Positions 43,551-53,222 of a stretch of DNA of 64,000 nucleotides are shown piece after piece. Within the stretch, counting starts at the first letter, position 1; each line of letters starts with the position of its first letter. The DNA comes from Oscillatoria acuminata PCC 6304 (GTDB taxonomy: Bacteria; Cyanobacteriota; Cyanobacteriia; Cyanobacteriales; Laspinemataceae). Where the stretch lies: the NCBI RefSeq assembly GCF_000317105.1, contig NC_019693.1, positions 3,038,001 to 3,102,000 on the forward strand, given 5' to 3'. The position numbers were made by a program, and so were the translations under genes. The notes beneath the pieces were generated by a model. The model searched no databases, was not told where the DNA came from, and saw only the letters and a program-made list of their open reading frames with translations.

Positions 43551-44178
43551 GGGGAACTGGGTTGAAGGGTCAGCCACGCTCAGGAAGAGGAACCGGGGAA
43601 TTTTTTCGGGTCCTGAGTCGAGAAACCCGTTTGCTTCTTTCTTTTGGAAGATTTAACACCCCACCGGGCTATAGGAGAATTTATCATTCATCAAGGGTAA
43701 TGATTTAGAAAACAGTCCAAACCTCTTGTGGTAAAGTAAGGAAAGTCAGGCTTCTAGCCCCTGGAGATTTGTCTGCTGGCGATCGCCGAGGGGAGATTTT
43801 CCTTGGACCCATTGCGATGGGGTTTTGAATTCACTCCGTTCCGGTAAATTCCAGGGACAAAACTGCTCACTCGGGGCAACAAGTTGGAAAATTTTTCAAG
43901 CCCATCAAGAGCGTGTTTTTGTTATCAAAACAAGATAATTCCTTATCAATAAATATCTCTAATCTGATTATTTTATTAATTTAAAAATATCTAACTTGAG
44001 AATTAAGGAAAAATCCGCGAAAAAATGTAGTACCATGATAAGGACCCGTTTTCCCAGAGATTGTCAATTTGCTGGAATCTTTCCAGGAACAAAAAACTGC
44101 TAGAGAAAATCCTCTAACACCAATATAGTCAACGTTGAAAACCCGACAAGTCTGAAGAGTTGTATCAGGAGTACATGG
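43551..44178. other. Intergenic region, nothing assigned
   Basis: About 630 bp. The last 200 bp are A/T-rich and should hold the promoter of the DUF1400 gene pair. No hairpin, repeat family or RNA gene was recognised. Confidence 0.45.
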
Positions 44179-44895
44179 ATGAACATAACCTCTAGGTTCG
44201 ATATTAATCAAAGATTCTCCTTCTTAGTCAAACCGTTTCAACAGATCTGGAAACGAGCTTTATCCCTCGGTCTGGCAATGGTTTTAGCAGTCACTGCGGC
44301 GGCTACCATCAATTGTGACAGTGCGATGGCTGTAGATAGAATCATTCTAATATACGGGAACTCCCGGGAAACTATCTCGATCGGCGACTTGCGTCAGTTC
44401 GTTCGCGAAGGTACGGAACCCGCAGAATTTCGCACCCGGTTGGGGATCATTGATCGCGATATTGACGCATTACGGTTTGCATTGGGTCAGGAAATTCCCG
44501 TTTCCCAGGACTTCTTGAGACGGATTCTTAACAGCACCATCGGTCAATTTGTCCTCACCCGTCTGGAACCTGTTCTGGGAATTGCCGTTGAGGAAAATGT
44601 TACTCAAGTCATCGATGCCTTTGTTTCGGCAGCATCGAACGATAGCTTTACTCTCTTGGAATTGCTAGAAAACTATCCAGAACAACAGTTGAGCGTCAGT
44701 GGTCCGCTGTTAGAAGAAGGTTATGAACGAATTAGTTTCTTGGCGACAGATGTTCTGGCGATCGCCCAAGTTGTCCAAACCTATTTAGCTGACGTTGTTT
44801 GTGAAGATGGCTTGTTGGGCTCAGATTTTGACAGCAAACCCGTCCCCGAACTTTTCAGCAGCGCTAAGTCGAATAACTTAGGGTGGTCTAAATAA
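44179..44895 (+). CDS. Standalone DUF1400 protein, first copy
   Basis: 238 aa with a signal peptide (LGLAMVLAVTAAATINCDSAMA). The mature part has the DUF1400 pattern: DRIILIYGNSRETISIGDLR at the start, then FALGQEIPVSQDFLRRILNS, SNDSFTLLELLENYP and VSGPLLEEGYERISFLATD. DUF1400 is normally the N-terminal part of exported alpha/beta-hydrolases; here no hydrolase domain follows. The next gene is a paralogue. It is probably a periplasmic lid or binding domain working in trans, but this is inference. Confidence 0.85.
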   Translation: MNITSRFDINQRFSFLVKPFQQIWKRALSLGLAMVLAVTAAATINCDSAMAVDRIILIYGNSRETISIGDLRQFVREGTEPAEFRTRLGIIDRDIDALRFALGQEIPVSQDFLRRILNSTIGQFVLTRLEPVLGIAVEENVTQVIDAFVSAASNDSFTLLELLENYPEQQLSVSGPLLEEGYERISFLATDVLAIAQVVQTYLADVVCEDGLLGSDFDSKPVPELFSSAKSNNLGWSK

Positions 44896-44909
44896 ACTCA
44901 ACTCAATCG

Positions 44910-44934
44910 ATAGAGGCAGAATTACTGCCTCTAT
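44910..44934 (+). terminator. Hairpin after first DUF1400 gene
   Basis: ATAGAGGCAG (44910-44919) pairs with CTGCCTCTAT (44925-44934) around AATTA, followed by TTTC. The T-run is short, so some readthrough into the next gene is likely. Confidence 0.65.
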
Positions 44935-45010
44935 TTCATGCTTCATAAGCCGATAATTTGGGTCGGGTGAAGCCAGAAACAAGGGTGAAAAATCCTTCAG
45001 GAGCGATGCC

Positions 45011-45628
45011 ATGAAAATAAAAATCAAAACCTTTGTCACCAGTCTGATCCAGCTACCCAAAAAGTGGGTCAGATTTATAGCCCTCAGCCTCGTTGTTTTT
45101 CTGACCAGTCTTTCATTCGTGGTGTTTACACCTTCCCCAGCGACAGCCTCTCAGGTGGTCGTTCTGACCTATGGTCCCCAGCGAATTGCCATTCCCATGA
45201 CCGAATTAACGGAATTTGGGGAAACCGGAGAAGCATCTCGGGTAATTCGATTTTTGACGGGAATTGCCGATGTTGATCGGGATCTATTTCGGACAGTTTT
45301 AACTCAGGAAATTCCGGCCAGCGTCCGAGTTTTAGACCGTTCTCTCAACTTTATCGTCGGAGAATTATTCCTCTATGAGATCAGTCAGGCGATTTATCCG
45401 CCCTCCGGTCGTAAAGGGATTGAAGGCTTGCGGTCAAGTTTGGTTCTTTCTGCTGCGGATGATGGCAGACTTTCCCTGCTAGAACTTCTGCAAAAATATC
45501 CGTCTCAACGGGTTGAAATTGATGCTAGAAAGCTGAATCAAACTTATGGACAGGTCCAGTTTTTGGTGGAAGGAGCAGAGAAAGCAGCCCAATTTGTTCG
45601 AGAAAATTTCGGGGATATTATTTGTTAA
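45011..45628 (+). CDS. Standalone DUF1400 protein, second copy
   Basis: 205 aa with a signal peptide (FIALSLVVFLTSLSFVVFTP, then ATASQ). The mature domain parallels the upstream gene: VVVLTYGPQRIAIPMTELTE, VLTQEIPASVRVLDRSLNFI, LRSSLVLSAADDGRLSLLEL and LQKYPSQRVEIDARKLNQTY. It too lacks the alpha/beta-hydrolase domain that usually follows DUF1400. Only 115 bp separate the genes, so this looks like a tandem duplication under one promoter. Confidence 0.85.
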   Translation: MKIKIKTFVTSLIQLPKKWVRFIALSLVVFLTSLSFVVFTPSPATASQVVVLTYGPQRIAIPMTELTEFGETGEASRVIRFLTGIADVDRDLFRTVLTQEIPASVRVLDRSLNFIVGELFLYEISQAIYPPSGRKGIEGLRSSLVLSAADDGRLSLLELLQKYPSQRVEIDARKLNQTYGQVQFLVEGAEKAAQFVRENFGDIIC

Positions 45629-45718
45629 GCACTCCATGCTCTCTTGCCGATCAAGGTTACCTACTCCGACCATCAATACCTTAGAGGGGTAAAATTTTAA
45701 AAAATTGAATTCCTTCTC

Positions 45719-45760
45719 AAAAGCCGACTGTTTCTTAAATCTAAGAAACAGTCGGCTTTT
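45719..45760 (+). terminator. Strong intrinsic terminator after second DUF1400 gene
   Basis: AAAAGCCGACTGTTTCTTA (45719-45737) pairs perfectly with its complement (45742-45760) around AATC, 19 bp, with A and T runs at both feet. It would work in both directions. Confidence 0.9.
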
Positions 45761-45845
45761 GGCGATCGCCCCTCAATCTAGCCGTTCAGAGTTCCCACAG
45801 CCACCAACTCTATAATAAAAATTGTACGCTCACCCTCGGACTCCC

Positions 45846-47018
45846 ATGCTCACTGACATTAAAACCATTGCTGCTAAACTCGCACCTCGCCTGATTGAGA
45901 TTCGGCGACATATTCACAGTCATCCCGAACTCAGTGGTCAAGAGTATCAAACCGCTGCTTATGTGGCGGGGGTACTCTCTTCCTGTGGAGTTCATGTGCG
46001 CGAGGGGGTGGGTAAAACCGGGGTAATCGGAGAACTGGCGGGTCAAGTCACCGATGAGAGAATGTTGGCGATTCGCACGGATATGGATGCGCTGCCGATC
46101 GCCGAACGGACGGGGTTAGACTATGCCTCCCAGCAGGCAGGAGTGATGCACGCTTGTGGACATGATGTGCATACCACCGTTGGATTAGGGACGGCGATGA
46201 TCCTCTCGGAACTGGTGGATCGTTTACCCGGGACTGTGCGTTTTTTATTCCAACCGGCAGAGGAAATTGCTCAAGGTGCCGGGTGGATGATTGCCGATGG
46301 TGCAATGGAACAGGTCACAAATATTTTAGGATTGCACGTTTTTCCATCGATTCCCGGGGGGGCGATCGGGATTCGACGGGGAGCATTAACCGCCGCCGCC
46401 GATGACCTAGAAATCACAATTATTGGGGAATCCGGACATGGTGCGCGTCCCCATGAGGCAATTGATGCGATTTGGATAGCTTCTCAGGTGATTACCACCC
46501 TCCAGCAGGCCATTTCCCGGACTCAGAACCCGTTGCGTCCGGTGGTTTTGACCATTGGTCAAATGAATGGAGGACGGGCACCGAATGTGATTGCTGATAG
46601 TGTGAAAATGCTCGGAACCGTGCGATCGCTGCATCCGGAAACCCATGCCGACTTACCCGCTTGGATTGAAAAAATAGTCGCCAATGTCTGTCAGATGCAT
46701 GGGGGTCGGTATGAAATGAACTACCGACGCGGAGTCCCTTCGGTCCAAAATGATACCGAGATGACCCAGTTAGTGGAATCCGCCGCATTAGAAGCCTGGG
46801 GAAGCGATCGCGTCACCTATATTCCCGAACCCTCCCTCGGTGCCGAAGATTTTTCCCTCTATCTGGAACAAGCGCCGGGAATGATGTTTCGTCTCGGCGT
46901 GGGACATCCAGACAAACCCAATTACCCCTTACATCATCCTCAGTTCGAGGTGGATGAATCGGCGATCGTCACTGGCATTGTGACTCTGGCTTATGCGGCT
47001 TGCAAGTATTGGCTGTAA
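45846..47018 (+). CDS. M20-family amidohydrolase
   Basis: 390 aa from the ATG at 45846 (a TTG at 45822 is an in-frame alternative). The di-metal peptidase motifs are clear: RRHIHSHPELSGQEYQTA, RTDMDALPIAERTG with the metal Asp, MHACGHDVHTTVGLG with the Cys/His ligands, FQPAEEIAQGAGWMI with Glu residues, LHVFPSIPGG, and the late YIPEPSLGAEDFSLY. It belongs to the IAA-amino acid hydrolase/N-acyl-amino acid amidohydrolase branch, which splits an acyl or amide bond of a small molecule. Substrate not determined. Confidence 0.94.
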   Translation: MLTDIKTIAAKLAPRLIEIRRHIHSHPELSGQEYQTAAYVAGVLSSCGVHVREGVGKTGVIGELAGQVTDERMLAIRTDMDALPIAERTGLDYASQQAGVMHACGHDVHTTVGLGTAMILSELVDRLPGTVRFLFQPAEEIAQGAGWMIADGAMEQVTNILGLHVFPSIPGGAIGIRRGALTAAADDLEITIIGESGHGARPHEAIDAIWIASQVITTLQQAISRTQNPLRPVVLTIGQMNGGRAPNVIADSVKMLGTVRSLHPETHADLPAWIEKIVANVCQMHGGRYEMNYRRGVPSVQNDTEMTQLVESAALEAWGSDRVTYIPEPSLGAEDFSLYLEQAPGMMFRLGVGHPDKPNYPLHHPQFEVDESAIVTGIVTLAYAACKYWL

Positions 47019-47020
47019 TA

Positions 47021-47065
47021 GTCATTGGTTATTGGTCATTGGTCATTGGTCATTGGTCATTGGTT
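47021..47065. repeat. TTGGTCA heptamer repeats (STRR)
   Basis: GTCATTGG and TTGGTCA units recur about six times directly after the amidohydrolase stop. Same heptamer family as 28580-28665. Confidence 0.9.
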
Positions 47066-47080
47066 GATGGGGGACTGTTT

Positions 47081-47103
47081 GTAGTAACGACTTGCTGTCG
47101 TTA
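47081..47103. repeat. GTAGTAACGAC hairpin repeat
   Basis: GTAGTAACGACttgctGTCGTTA folds into a short hairpin. A variant is at 31414-31434. Confidence 0.75.
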
Positions 47104-47192
47104 TTTGATTCATCCTTGGGGGGGATGAATTTCGACTAGGTTCTTGCTAGGGTAATTGAAGAATCTACAATGAGTGAGATAGGGCTAACCGT

Positions 47193-47447
47193 ATGGCAGC
47201 AAGTAAACAACTCCAAGGAATAGAACTGATTGACTGTGCGAAAGCGAATGCTGAACAGGGTTTAGCAACAGCGGCTGAACTGAGTGGCTATGGGCAGAAT
47301 ACTCGGTTATTTTCCCAAGAACTAAAAGCAGCTTGCCAGGACATTGGAATTGAAATTAGTGAACTGAGTGATTTGATTACCCATCAGCATGAAATGAAAC
47401 AAGGGCGAGGGATTGATATTGCGCCGGAAACTCCTGGAAATTTATAA
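47193..47447 (+). CDS. Small hypothetical protein
   Basis: 84 aa, MAASKQLQGIELIDCAKANA, then AELSGYGQNTRLFSQELKAA and IGIEISELSDLITHQHEMKQ. It is mostly helical, with no membrane segment. No family recognised. Coding is supported only by its length, a normal start and a clean frame. Confidence 0.5.
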   Translation: MAASKQLQGIELIDCAKANAEQGLATAAELSGYGQNTRLFSQELKAACQDIGIEISELSDLITHQHEMKQGRGIDIAPETPGNL

Positions 47448-47759
47448 CAGGCAATTGACCATAAAACAGGGTTTAAAATTAATATTTTTTATGCCGATGG
47501 AGGGATTCGCTTCTGCTGGGGATAGGGTAGAGCGTAAAAACCGGGCTTCTTGACTCAATCGAGTTGGAGAAGAGGGGAATATAAAGCAGGGGGAAGACCA
47601 CCGATTTTTTTGAGAAACTCTCTGGCAATTAGCAATAAATCTCAGCTAAAATCTCGGTTTTTTGTCCTTTGAATCTAAAACTAGCCCGGGTTTTTCTACA
47701 TCCTGTCCCAATTTTTTGGCCCCTAAAGATGGAGGGTGAGCCGGACCCCCCCAAGCGGG
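47448..47759. other. Intergenic region, nothing assigned
   Basis: About 310 bp between convergent genes. A diverged AAACCGGGCTTCTT fragment at about 47537 recalls the AGAAACCGGGTTTCT family. Nothing else seen. Confidence 0.45.
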
Positions 47760-48845
47760 CTAAAAATGTTCATATTTTTGATGCTCACTGTGGGGCAAGG
47801 TTTCTAGACGGCTGCTCAAATCGGTGACGGAATGATAGAGGCGATCGTATCCATCTTGTAAGGAGGCGATCGTTGTGGCCTGAAAATCAATCTCTTGATG
47901 GAGGTGTTCCACTTCTTCATTTTCTAAACAATTCAGCCGCCTTTGCATCTGTGCATTGAGGGTGGAGACTTTCTCGAATAACTCCTGAATCGCCCCTTCA
48001 ATACTACCGAGTTGTTCGAGGTTACTCAAGGGCGGCAGTGCCTCAAACCGCTGTTGTAGCTGTGCCAATCCCTCGCTGATTCGGGTCATTTCCCGTTGGA
48101 GGGCGGTAATTTCTTCGGATTCGGGGGTCTGCTGTTGAAATTCAGCCCGTAATCGGTCTAAGTTACGTTTTAAGGCGGTGAGAGAACTCGTCTGTTCCAA
48201 CTTTTTAACGGCTTGGGTGAGACGTTGCAGATAGGGCTTGACAATTTGTTTATTTTGTTGTTCTAATGTTTTGACTCGTCGGGCCAGGGGTTCCATTTCT
48301 GTCTGAAGTTGGCACTGTAATTCAGCCCAATTCAGAGATGGAGGGAGGGTTTCTTCGGTCCCTGGAGAGGAGGCAAACGCGGATTCTGCCTGGGGTGCAG
48401 TGGCGAGTTGGTCTAACTGTTCCTGCATTAATAATAAGCGAACGTTTACTGTTTCCCAGTCATCTTCGCGGACGGCAGTTTTTTGGAGGCGTTGGGTAAT
48501 GGTTTGCAACTGAGAAATCGCCTCATGCATCGGATGCAAATTGACCTTTTCTACGGGGGGTTGTTGCCGGATAGTTGTATGGAGAGTCTCCACCATTTGC
48601 CGGACATCGGCGATCGCCGAGGTGGTTTGTTGTGCCGTTTCCTGTTGCGATCGCATTCGATTCGACAAATTCAGACTTAACGCCAAGGTGAGAGGAACCG
48701 CCGCATAGACGACTTGTCCGGAAATGGCTGCCACGACGGTTCCCACGGCGGATCCAGCGACACAAGTGCCTTCGACCCAGGTTTGCCAGGGATACGAGTT
48801 GAGATGGCCCCTAAAACTTTGACTGGAAGGTTTTATCGTTTGCAT
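47760..48845 (-). CDS. Membrane-anchored coiled-coil protein
   Basis: 361 aa from the ATG at 48845 (MQTIKPSSQSFRGH); an upstream in-frame start adds 29 residues. Residues about 20-60 hold a hydrophobic module, GTCVAGSAVGTVVAAISGQV then VYAAVPLTLALSLNLSNRMR. The remaining 300 residues are coiled coil (Gln/Leu/Glu-rich heptads, such as ALQREMTRISEGLAQLQQRF). The same hydrophobic module opens the 1150-aa neighbour, so the two are related anchors. Function is unknown; an envelope or partner-binding role is plausible. Confidence 0.75.
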   Translation of the reverse strand: MQTIKPSSQSFRGHLNSYPWQTWVEGTCVAGSAVGTVVAAISGQVVYAAVPLTLALSLNLSNRMRSQQETAQQTTSAIADVRQMVETLHTTIRQQPPVEKVNLHPMHEAISQLQTITQRLQKTAVREDDWETVNVRLLLMQEQLDQLATAPQAESAFASSPGTEETLPPSLNWAELQCQLQTEMEPLARRVKTLEQQNKQIVKPYLQRLTQAVKKLEQTSSLTALKRNLDRLRAEFQQQTPESEEITALQREMTRISEGLAQLQQRFEALPPLSNLEQLGSIEGAIQELFEKVSTLNAQMQRRLNCLENEEVEHLHQEIDFQATTIASLQDGYDRLYHSVTDLSSRLETLPHSEHQKYEHF

Positions 48846-49162
48846 GGTTGGTGGTAGGACGCCCGGTTTTGCACCAATTATAGTCACTTCCACAAAAAAG
48901 CGGAAATTTTTATTCGGGCTAGTACCCGGCACCCTGAAGGGTGGGGCTATACGGACGAAGCCCGCCTGCGCGGGCTAATACAGTAATTGGAGGGTGGAAA
49001 AAAGCCCCCTTTGCTCCTTAATAAATGTAGAGGCGATTCGCGAATCGCCTCTACATGAATGATGATTTAGGGTTGGCCCTCCAACCAAGAGGTCCATTCA
49101 CCCTCGATCTAGATTAGAACCCCGCTTTCGGGTCCCCTGAATTTCAGGGGACATCCTATGCG
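48846..49162. other. Intergenic region with two hairpin repeats
   Basis: AGCCCGC-CTGC-GCGGGCT (48959-48976) is a short hairpin, and ATGTAGAGGCGATTCG joined to its complement (49025-49056) is a perfect 32-bp palindrome. These resemble dispersed cyanobacterial REP-like elements. No gene is present. Confidence 0.75.
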
Positions 49163-52100
49163 TTACTCTGCACTCGCCAACGCAGTTAGGGCCGCGATCG
49201 CCTGTTGGTGATGGATGGTATCTCCTTGGCGAGAAAACAAGTTTGCCGCCGTTTGTAAGTCCCCGATCGCCCCTTGGCGATCGCCCATTTCTGCCCTCGC
49301 CCGACCCCGATAGTTATAGGCACTGGCATACTTCTCATTCAGACTCAGGGCCTGGGTAAAGTCCTCAATGGCCCCATGATAATCAGTCCCTGCGGACCGG
49401 GCAACCCCCCGATTCAAGTAGGCAACAGCATCATCGGGTTTCAAACGCAAGGCTTCTGTATAATCAGCGATCGCCCCGGGATAGTCCGCTTGGTTATACC
49501 GGGCTAATCCTCGGTTGTTATACGCCACCGCATCTTGGGGATTCAGTTGAATCGCGCGGCTGTAATCCTCTGCCGCTTGTTGATAATTCCCCAAGCGTCC
49601 GTAGGCTTCCCCGCGATAGAAATAAGCCCCTGTCTGTTCCGGCGCTTTCAAAATTGACTCGGTGTAATCGCCAATTGCCCCCGTATAATCCCCTTGATTA
49701 AACCGGGCAAATCCTCGGTTAAAATACACCACCGCTTCATTGTCATTCAATTCCAGCGATCGCGTATAGTCGGAAATTGCCCCGGCAAAATCACCGATTT
49801 GGAACTTCGCCAATCCACGATTATTATACGCCGTCGGCTGATTGCCATCAATCTGCAACGCCCGAGTATAATCATCAACCGCCCCTTCATAATCCCCAAT
49901 ATCCAACCGCTCAAATCCGCGATTGTAATAGGCGCTGGCATTGGCAGGATTCAGCAACGGTTCACTAAATCGCTCAATTAATCCTTGAATAATCTTCGGA
50001 TCCGTCGTGCGTAATCCCACTTCCCGTTCCGGTATCGCATCACTGCTACTCAGGAAATGATGAGTTGCCAACATCGCCCAACTGTCATCGCACACTAAAA
50101 AGTTCTCATGAGTGCCAAGAACTTTTAACTGGAGGCGATCGCCATATTGACTGCGCAGATGTTCCAAATCATTCAAAGCATCATATAACCCGCGTTTCGC
50201 CATCGGGTCCAGTTGCCAATGTTCATTAATCCGAATCGGGAATTCTCCGGCTTCAATATCCCGCAGATGTCCCCAACCGATTTCCACTTGAACACCCTGT
50301 TGCAGCAATCCTTCTAGTTTTTGCAGCAGAATACTATCCAATCCCGCCCGACTGACCCAAGGACAGACTAAAATCAGGCGATGTTGAACCGTATCGATCG
50401 CCTCTAACAGTTGTGATCTAATCGCGGGTCGGTCAAACACTAACTCATACTGATGAGCTTTAATCCCTTCCAGCAAGGATTCAATTTGATATAATTGCTG
50501 GGCGATCGCCGGAGAAATCAGGGATTGCAGATGACCACTTTCCGGGGTAGTGTGAGGCACTTCTGGATGGGTTGCCAGGGCTTTAAGCTGCTGACTCAGT
50601 TGCTCAATCTGCGGTTGCACGGAAACTTGTCCCGGGCGATTGCGCCACTGTTCCAGTTGTCCTTCCAGTTGTCCTAAAGCCGCTTCTAACCGTTCGATTC
50701 TCTCCGGGGTCACATCGGATAAGTGACCGATGGATTCGCTCACTTGCGCCAGGGCCGATCGCAACTCAGAAATTTCCAGACGCAGGACATCAATCACTTC
50801 GGCATCCCGTTCCTCTGCCGGGGATTGGCTAGGATTGGGCAGTTGTTCCAATCGCCGATCCAGTTCACTCACACTGGCACTGAGGCTTTCAATTTGCTCC
50901 AATTCTGGACGAGAGTTGAACTGTTCTAGCAATTGGTGGATTTGCTGAGTTACCTCACTGGATACCGCATTGGGAACGCCACTCCCTTGCCATTCCAGTT
51001 GTTCCCGCAGACTCTGCACCTCTTGGCGCAACTCCTCCCGTTCTTGCGGCAGTGTGTCGTCAATGCGTGAGCTTAGTTCACTCACGATCCTATCCAGTTG
51101 ACTGAGGCGACTGCTCACTTCACCTTGGTTTTCCAGGGAGGTAGTGAGTTCTCGCACTTCTGCCAGGTTCGCGGTAACTTCCAGCAGCGCTTGATTCAGT
51201 TGTTCCACATCGGATTGTGAGGCGATCGCTTCGGGTAAATTATTGACGCGATCGGCTAACTGTGCAAGCTGGTCCTGGAGTTCGGGAATGGGAAATCCGG
51301 CCAAAAGATCCACCCGTTCTTTGAGGGTTGTGAGGGCAGTTTCTAGGGGTTCTAAGGCTTCTGGGGCAACAAATTGGGGTAATCCCTCAATTTTCTCCTG
51401 TAATCCGGCAAGGGCAGTTTGCCAGGACCCCTGTTCTTGTTGCAGGGCCGCTAATCCTGTGGTTAACTGTTCTAACTCGCGGGTTTGCAGGGCCAAATCC
51501 TCTTGAATGCGGCGCAGGTTTACTGCTTCTAGGGGGGCTAACCGCGTATCAATTTCGGCGATCGCCTCGCTGACGGATTCGGCAATTTTCCGCAGGGATT
51601 CATCCACCCCCGTTAAATCTACCGCCTCCTGGTTACCACGGGCGGAAACCCCAAGGTGTTCTAAATCTAATTGCTGTTCCAGTTGAGGAATCAAGGCGAT
51701 CGCCAGGGATAAAGCATTTTTCAAGCGTTCCACTTGCTCAATATCCGGTTGTGCTGCTACCTTCTGATTCAGTTGTTCTAGTTGCATCCGCAACTCGCTC
51801 ACCGGGGCGATCGCCTGTTCTAACTGCTGCTGCCGTTCCTGCAATTTGGCGATCGCTGAACTTAGGGCATTCACCTGTTCCGCGCCAAATTCCAGGGGAT
51901 TTCCGGCGCTAACACGCGCTTCGAGATCCGCGCGCAACCCGGCAATTTCTTGCTCAATCGCTTGACTCACACTAGAGCGAACCGTTTCCAGTCGCTGTTC
52001 AATTTGAGCAATCTCTGACAAAACCGGGTTTAAATCCGGAGTCCCACCGCCTGGGTCCAATTTCGAGAGTTTATTTTGAAATTGGGCAATTTTGCTATTA

Positions 52101-52615
52101 ATTTGGGCGATCGCACTCTCCAATCGCTCAACCCCATGTCCACTCTTGGAGGAGTCTGTACCATTAAGTTGTGCAGTCAGGGCCGCCAAAGTCTCCTGGA
52201 CCCCGGCATAATTCTCCCGAAGCACAGAAATATCTTGGCGCAAGGGATTCAACTCCAACCCTTGCGCCAGGGACAGAGTTTTTTCTAACTGTCGCTTAAC
52301 CTCTTCAAATTCCTCCGAATGTTTCGATACTGCCGACTGGACATGATTAAATTCCGAATCCGTCGGCAATCCCTGTACTTGTTCGCGTAAAACCCCTAAT
52401 TCCCGGGCGAGTTTCTCCCGGAGTTCGATGTCATTGCCTCCGATGGACGGTTCTTGGGCTAATCGACGGCGATTAGCCAAATTGAGGATCACCGACAGGG
52501 ATAGGGGCGTTGCAGCATAAACAATCTGCTGCGTCGCGACTGCTGCCACGGAACCCGCCACGGAACCCGCCACGGATAAATATTCCAGAATTTCTAGCCA
52601 ACTTCGCTTAGTCAT
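49163..52615 (-). CDS. Coiled-coil / PLD-like / TPR protein with membrane anchor
   Basis: 1150 aa. The start carries the hydrophobic module GSVAGSVAAVATQQIVYAAT followed by PLSLSVILNLANRRR (about 17-50), shared with the 390-aa neighbour. Residues about 60-700 are long coiled coil. A phospholipase D-like domain follows (about 725-885): RSQLLEAIDTVQHRLILVCP and GTHENFLVCDDSWAMLATHH, where the HKD-type motif reads H-E-N rather than H-x-K. The end (about 890-1140) has about seven TPRs (NPANASAYYNRGFERLDIG and similar). The inactive-looking PLD fold suggests binding rather than cleavage. Confidence 0.85.
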   Translation of the reverse strand: MTKRSWLEILEYLSVAGSVAGSVAAVATQQIVYAATPLSLSVILNLANRRRLAQEPSIGGNDIELREKLARELGVLREQVQGLPTDSEFNHVQSAVSKHSEEFEEVKRQLEKTLSLAQGLELNPLRQDISVLRENYAGVQETLAALTAQLNGTDSSKSGHGVERLESAIAQINSKIAQFQNKLSKLDPGGGTPDLNPVLSEIAQIEQRLETVRSSVSQAIEQEIAGLRADLEARVSAGNPLEFGAEQVNALSSAIAKLQERQQQLEQAIAPVSELRMQLEQLNQKVAAQPDIEQVERLKNALSLAIALIPQLEQQLDLEHLGVSARGNQEAVDLTGVDESLRKIAESVSEAIAEIDTRLAPLEAVNLRRIQEDLALQTRELEQLTTGLAALQQEQGSWQTALAGLQEKIEGLPQFVAPEALEPLETALTTLKERVDLLAGFPIPELQDQLAQLADRVNNLPEAIASQSDVEQLNQALLEVTANLAEVRELTTSLENQGEVSSRLSQLDRIVSELSSRIDDTLPQEREELRQEVQSLREQLEWQGSGVPNAVSSEVTQQIHQLLEQFNSRPELEQIESLSASVSELDRRLEQLPNPSQSPAEERDAEVIDVLRLEISELRSALAQVSESIGHLSDVTPERIERLEAALGQLEGQLEQWRNRPGQVSVQPQIEQLSQQLKALATHPEVPHTTPESGHLQSLISPAIAQQLYQIESLLEGIKAHQYELVFDRPAIRSQLLEAIDTVQHRLILVCPWVSRAGLDSILLQKLEGLLQQGVQVEIGWGHLRDIEAGEFPIRINEHWQLDPMAKRGLYDALNDLEHLRSQYGDRLQLKVLGTHENFLVCDDSWAMLATHHFLSSSDAIPEREVGLRTTDPKIIQGLIERFSEPLLNPANASAYYNRGFERLDIGDYEGAVDDYTRALQIDGNQPTAYNNRGLAKFQIGDFAGAISDYTRSLELNDNEAVVYFNRGFARFNQGDYTGAIGDYTESILKAPEQTGAYFYRGEAYGRLGNYQQAAEDYSRAIQLNPQDAVAYNNRGLARYNQADYPGAIADYTEALRLKPDDAVAYLNRGVARSAGTDYHGAIEDFTQALSLNEKYASAYNYRGRARAEMGDRQGAIGDLQTAANLFSRQGDTIHHQQAIAALTALASAE

Positions 52616-52829
52616 TTTAATGGAGAGGCCGATGTTTGGTTTGTATGAGGATTTTTCTGATATATGCGGTCAATTTTACCCTGGGAGTTATCCTCCTGGG
52701 GCGATCGAATTTCAATTCGTTGCCCAGGAGTCAATGTAACGTAACGCTGGTTCATCTCCCAATCCGGACCAATCCCAACGAATCCCTAAGACTCAGAGGA
52801 GATTGCTCTAAATTCCCCAAGCAGTTGCC

Positions 52830-53222
52830 TTAATCACTGCCTAGAGGCGGCACTTCAATCGTTGCCTCCCCTGTAGCAATATCCAGCAAACTTTCTAAAC
52901 TCATCGTATCCATCGACTGCGGATGCACGGGCTCCAATACATCAATCAGCAACATCAACTGATCAATCGCAAGGCGAGTAATCTTACCCCCCTCAATCCG
53001 ATTAATCTGAGGTCCTGATATCCCAGGGACCAGTTCCGGGTCGATATAGAGGTCCTTCCCTCGCTCTTTCAGCAAGATCGACTCTTGGGTTGCAATGTAC
53101 TGCCCCAGATCATGGACCGACGTCCAACCCCGATAATGTCTAAGCCAACGCAGGTATCGGCCTAAATGTAGCAATCCCACCTGAGTTAACCGGCGATTTT
53201 TCGTAAGCGTGTTTTGGGGCAT
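52830..53222 (-). CDS. HTH-like regulator
   Basis: 130 aa. GLLHLGRYLRWLRHYRGWTS and later SGPQINRIEGGKITRLAIDQ resemble the two halves of an XRE-type helix-turn-helix, separated by an insert rich in charged residues (TQESILLKERGKDL). The tail (SLESLLDIATGEATIEVPP) is acidic. A perfect inverted repeat, ATGTTA-TCT-TAACAT, lies 48 bp upstream and could be its own operator. Autoregulation is inference. It lies between the coiled-coil gene and a toxin-antitoxin pair. Confidence 0.6.
   Translation of the reverse strand: MPQNTLTKNRRLTQVGLLHLGRYLRWLRHYRGWTSVHDLGQYIATQESILLKERGKDLYIDPELVPGISGPQINRIEGGKITRLAIDQLMLLIDVLEPVHPQSMDTMSLESLLDIATGEATIEVPPLGSD

Noticed and set aside
52632-52739. 35-codon frame MFGLYEDFSDICGQF upstream of the PLD-like gene
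   Set aside because: No support beyond an open frame.
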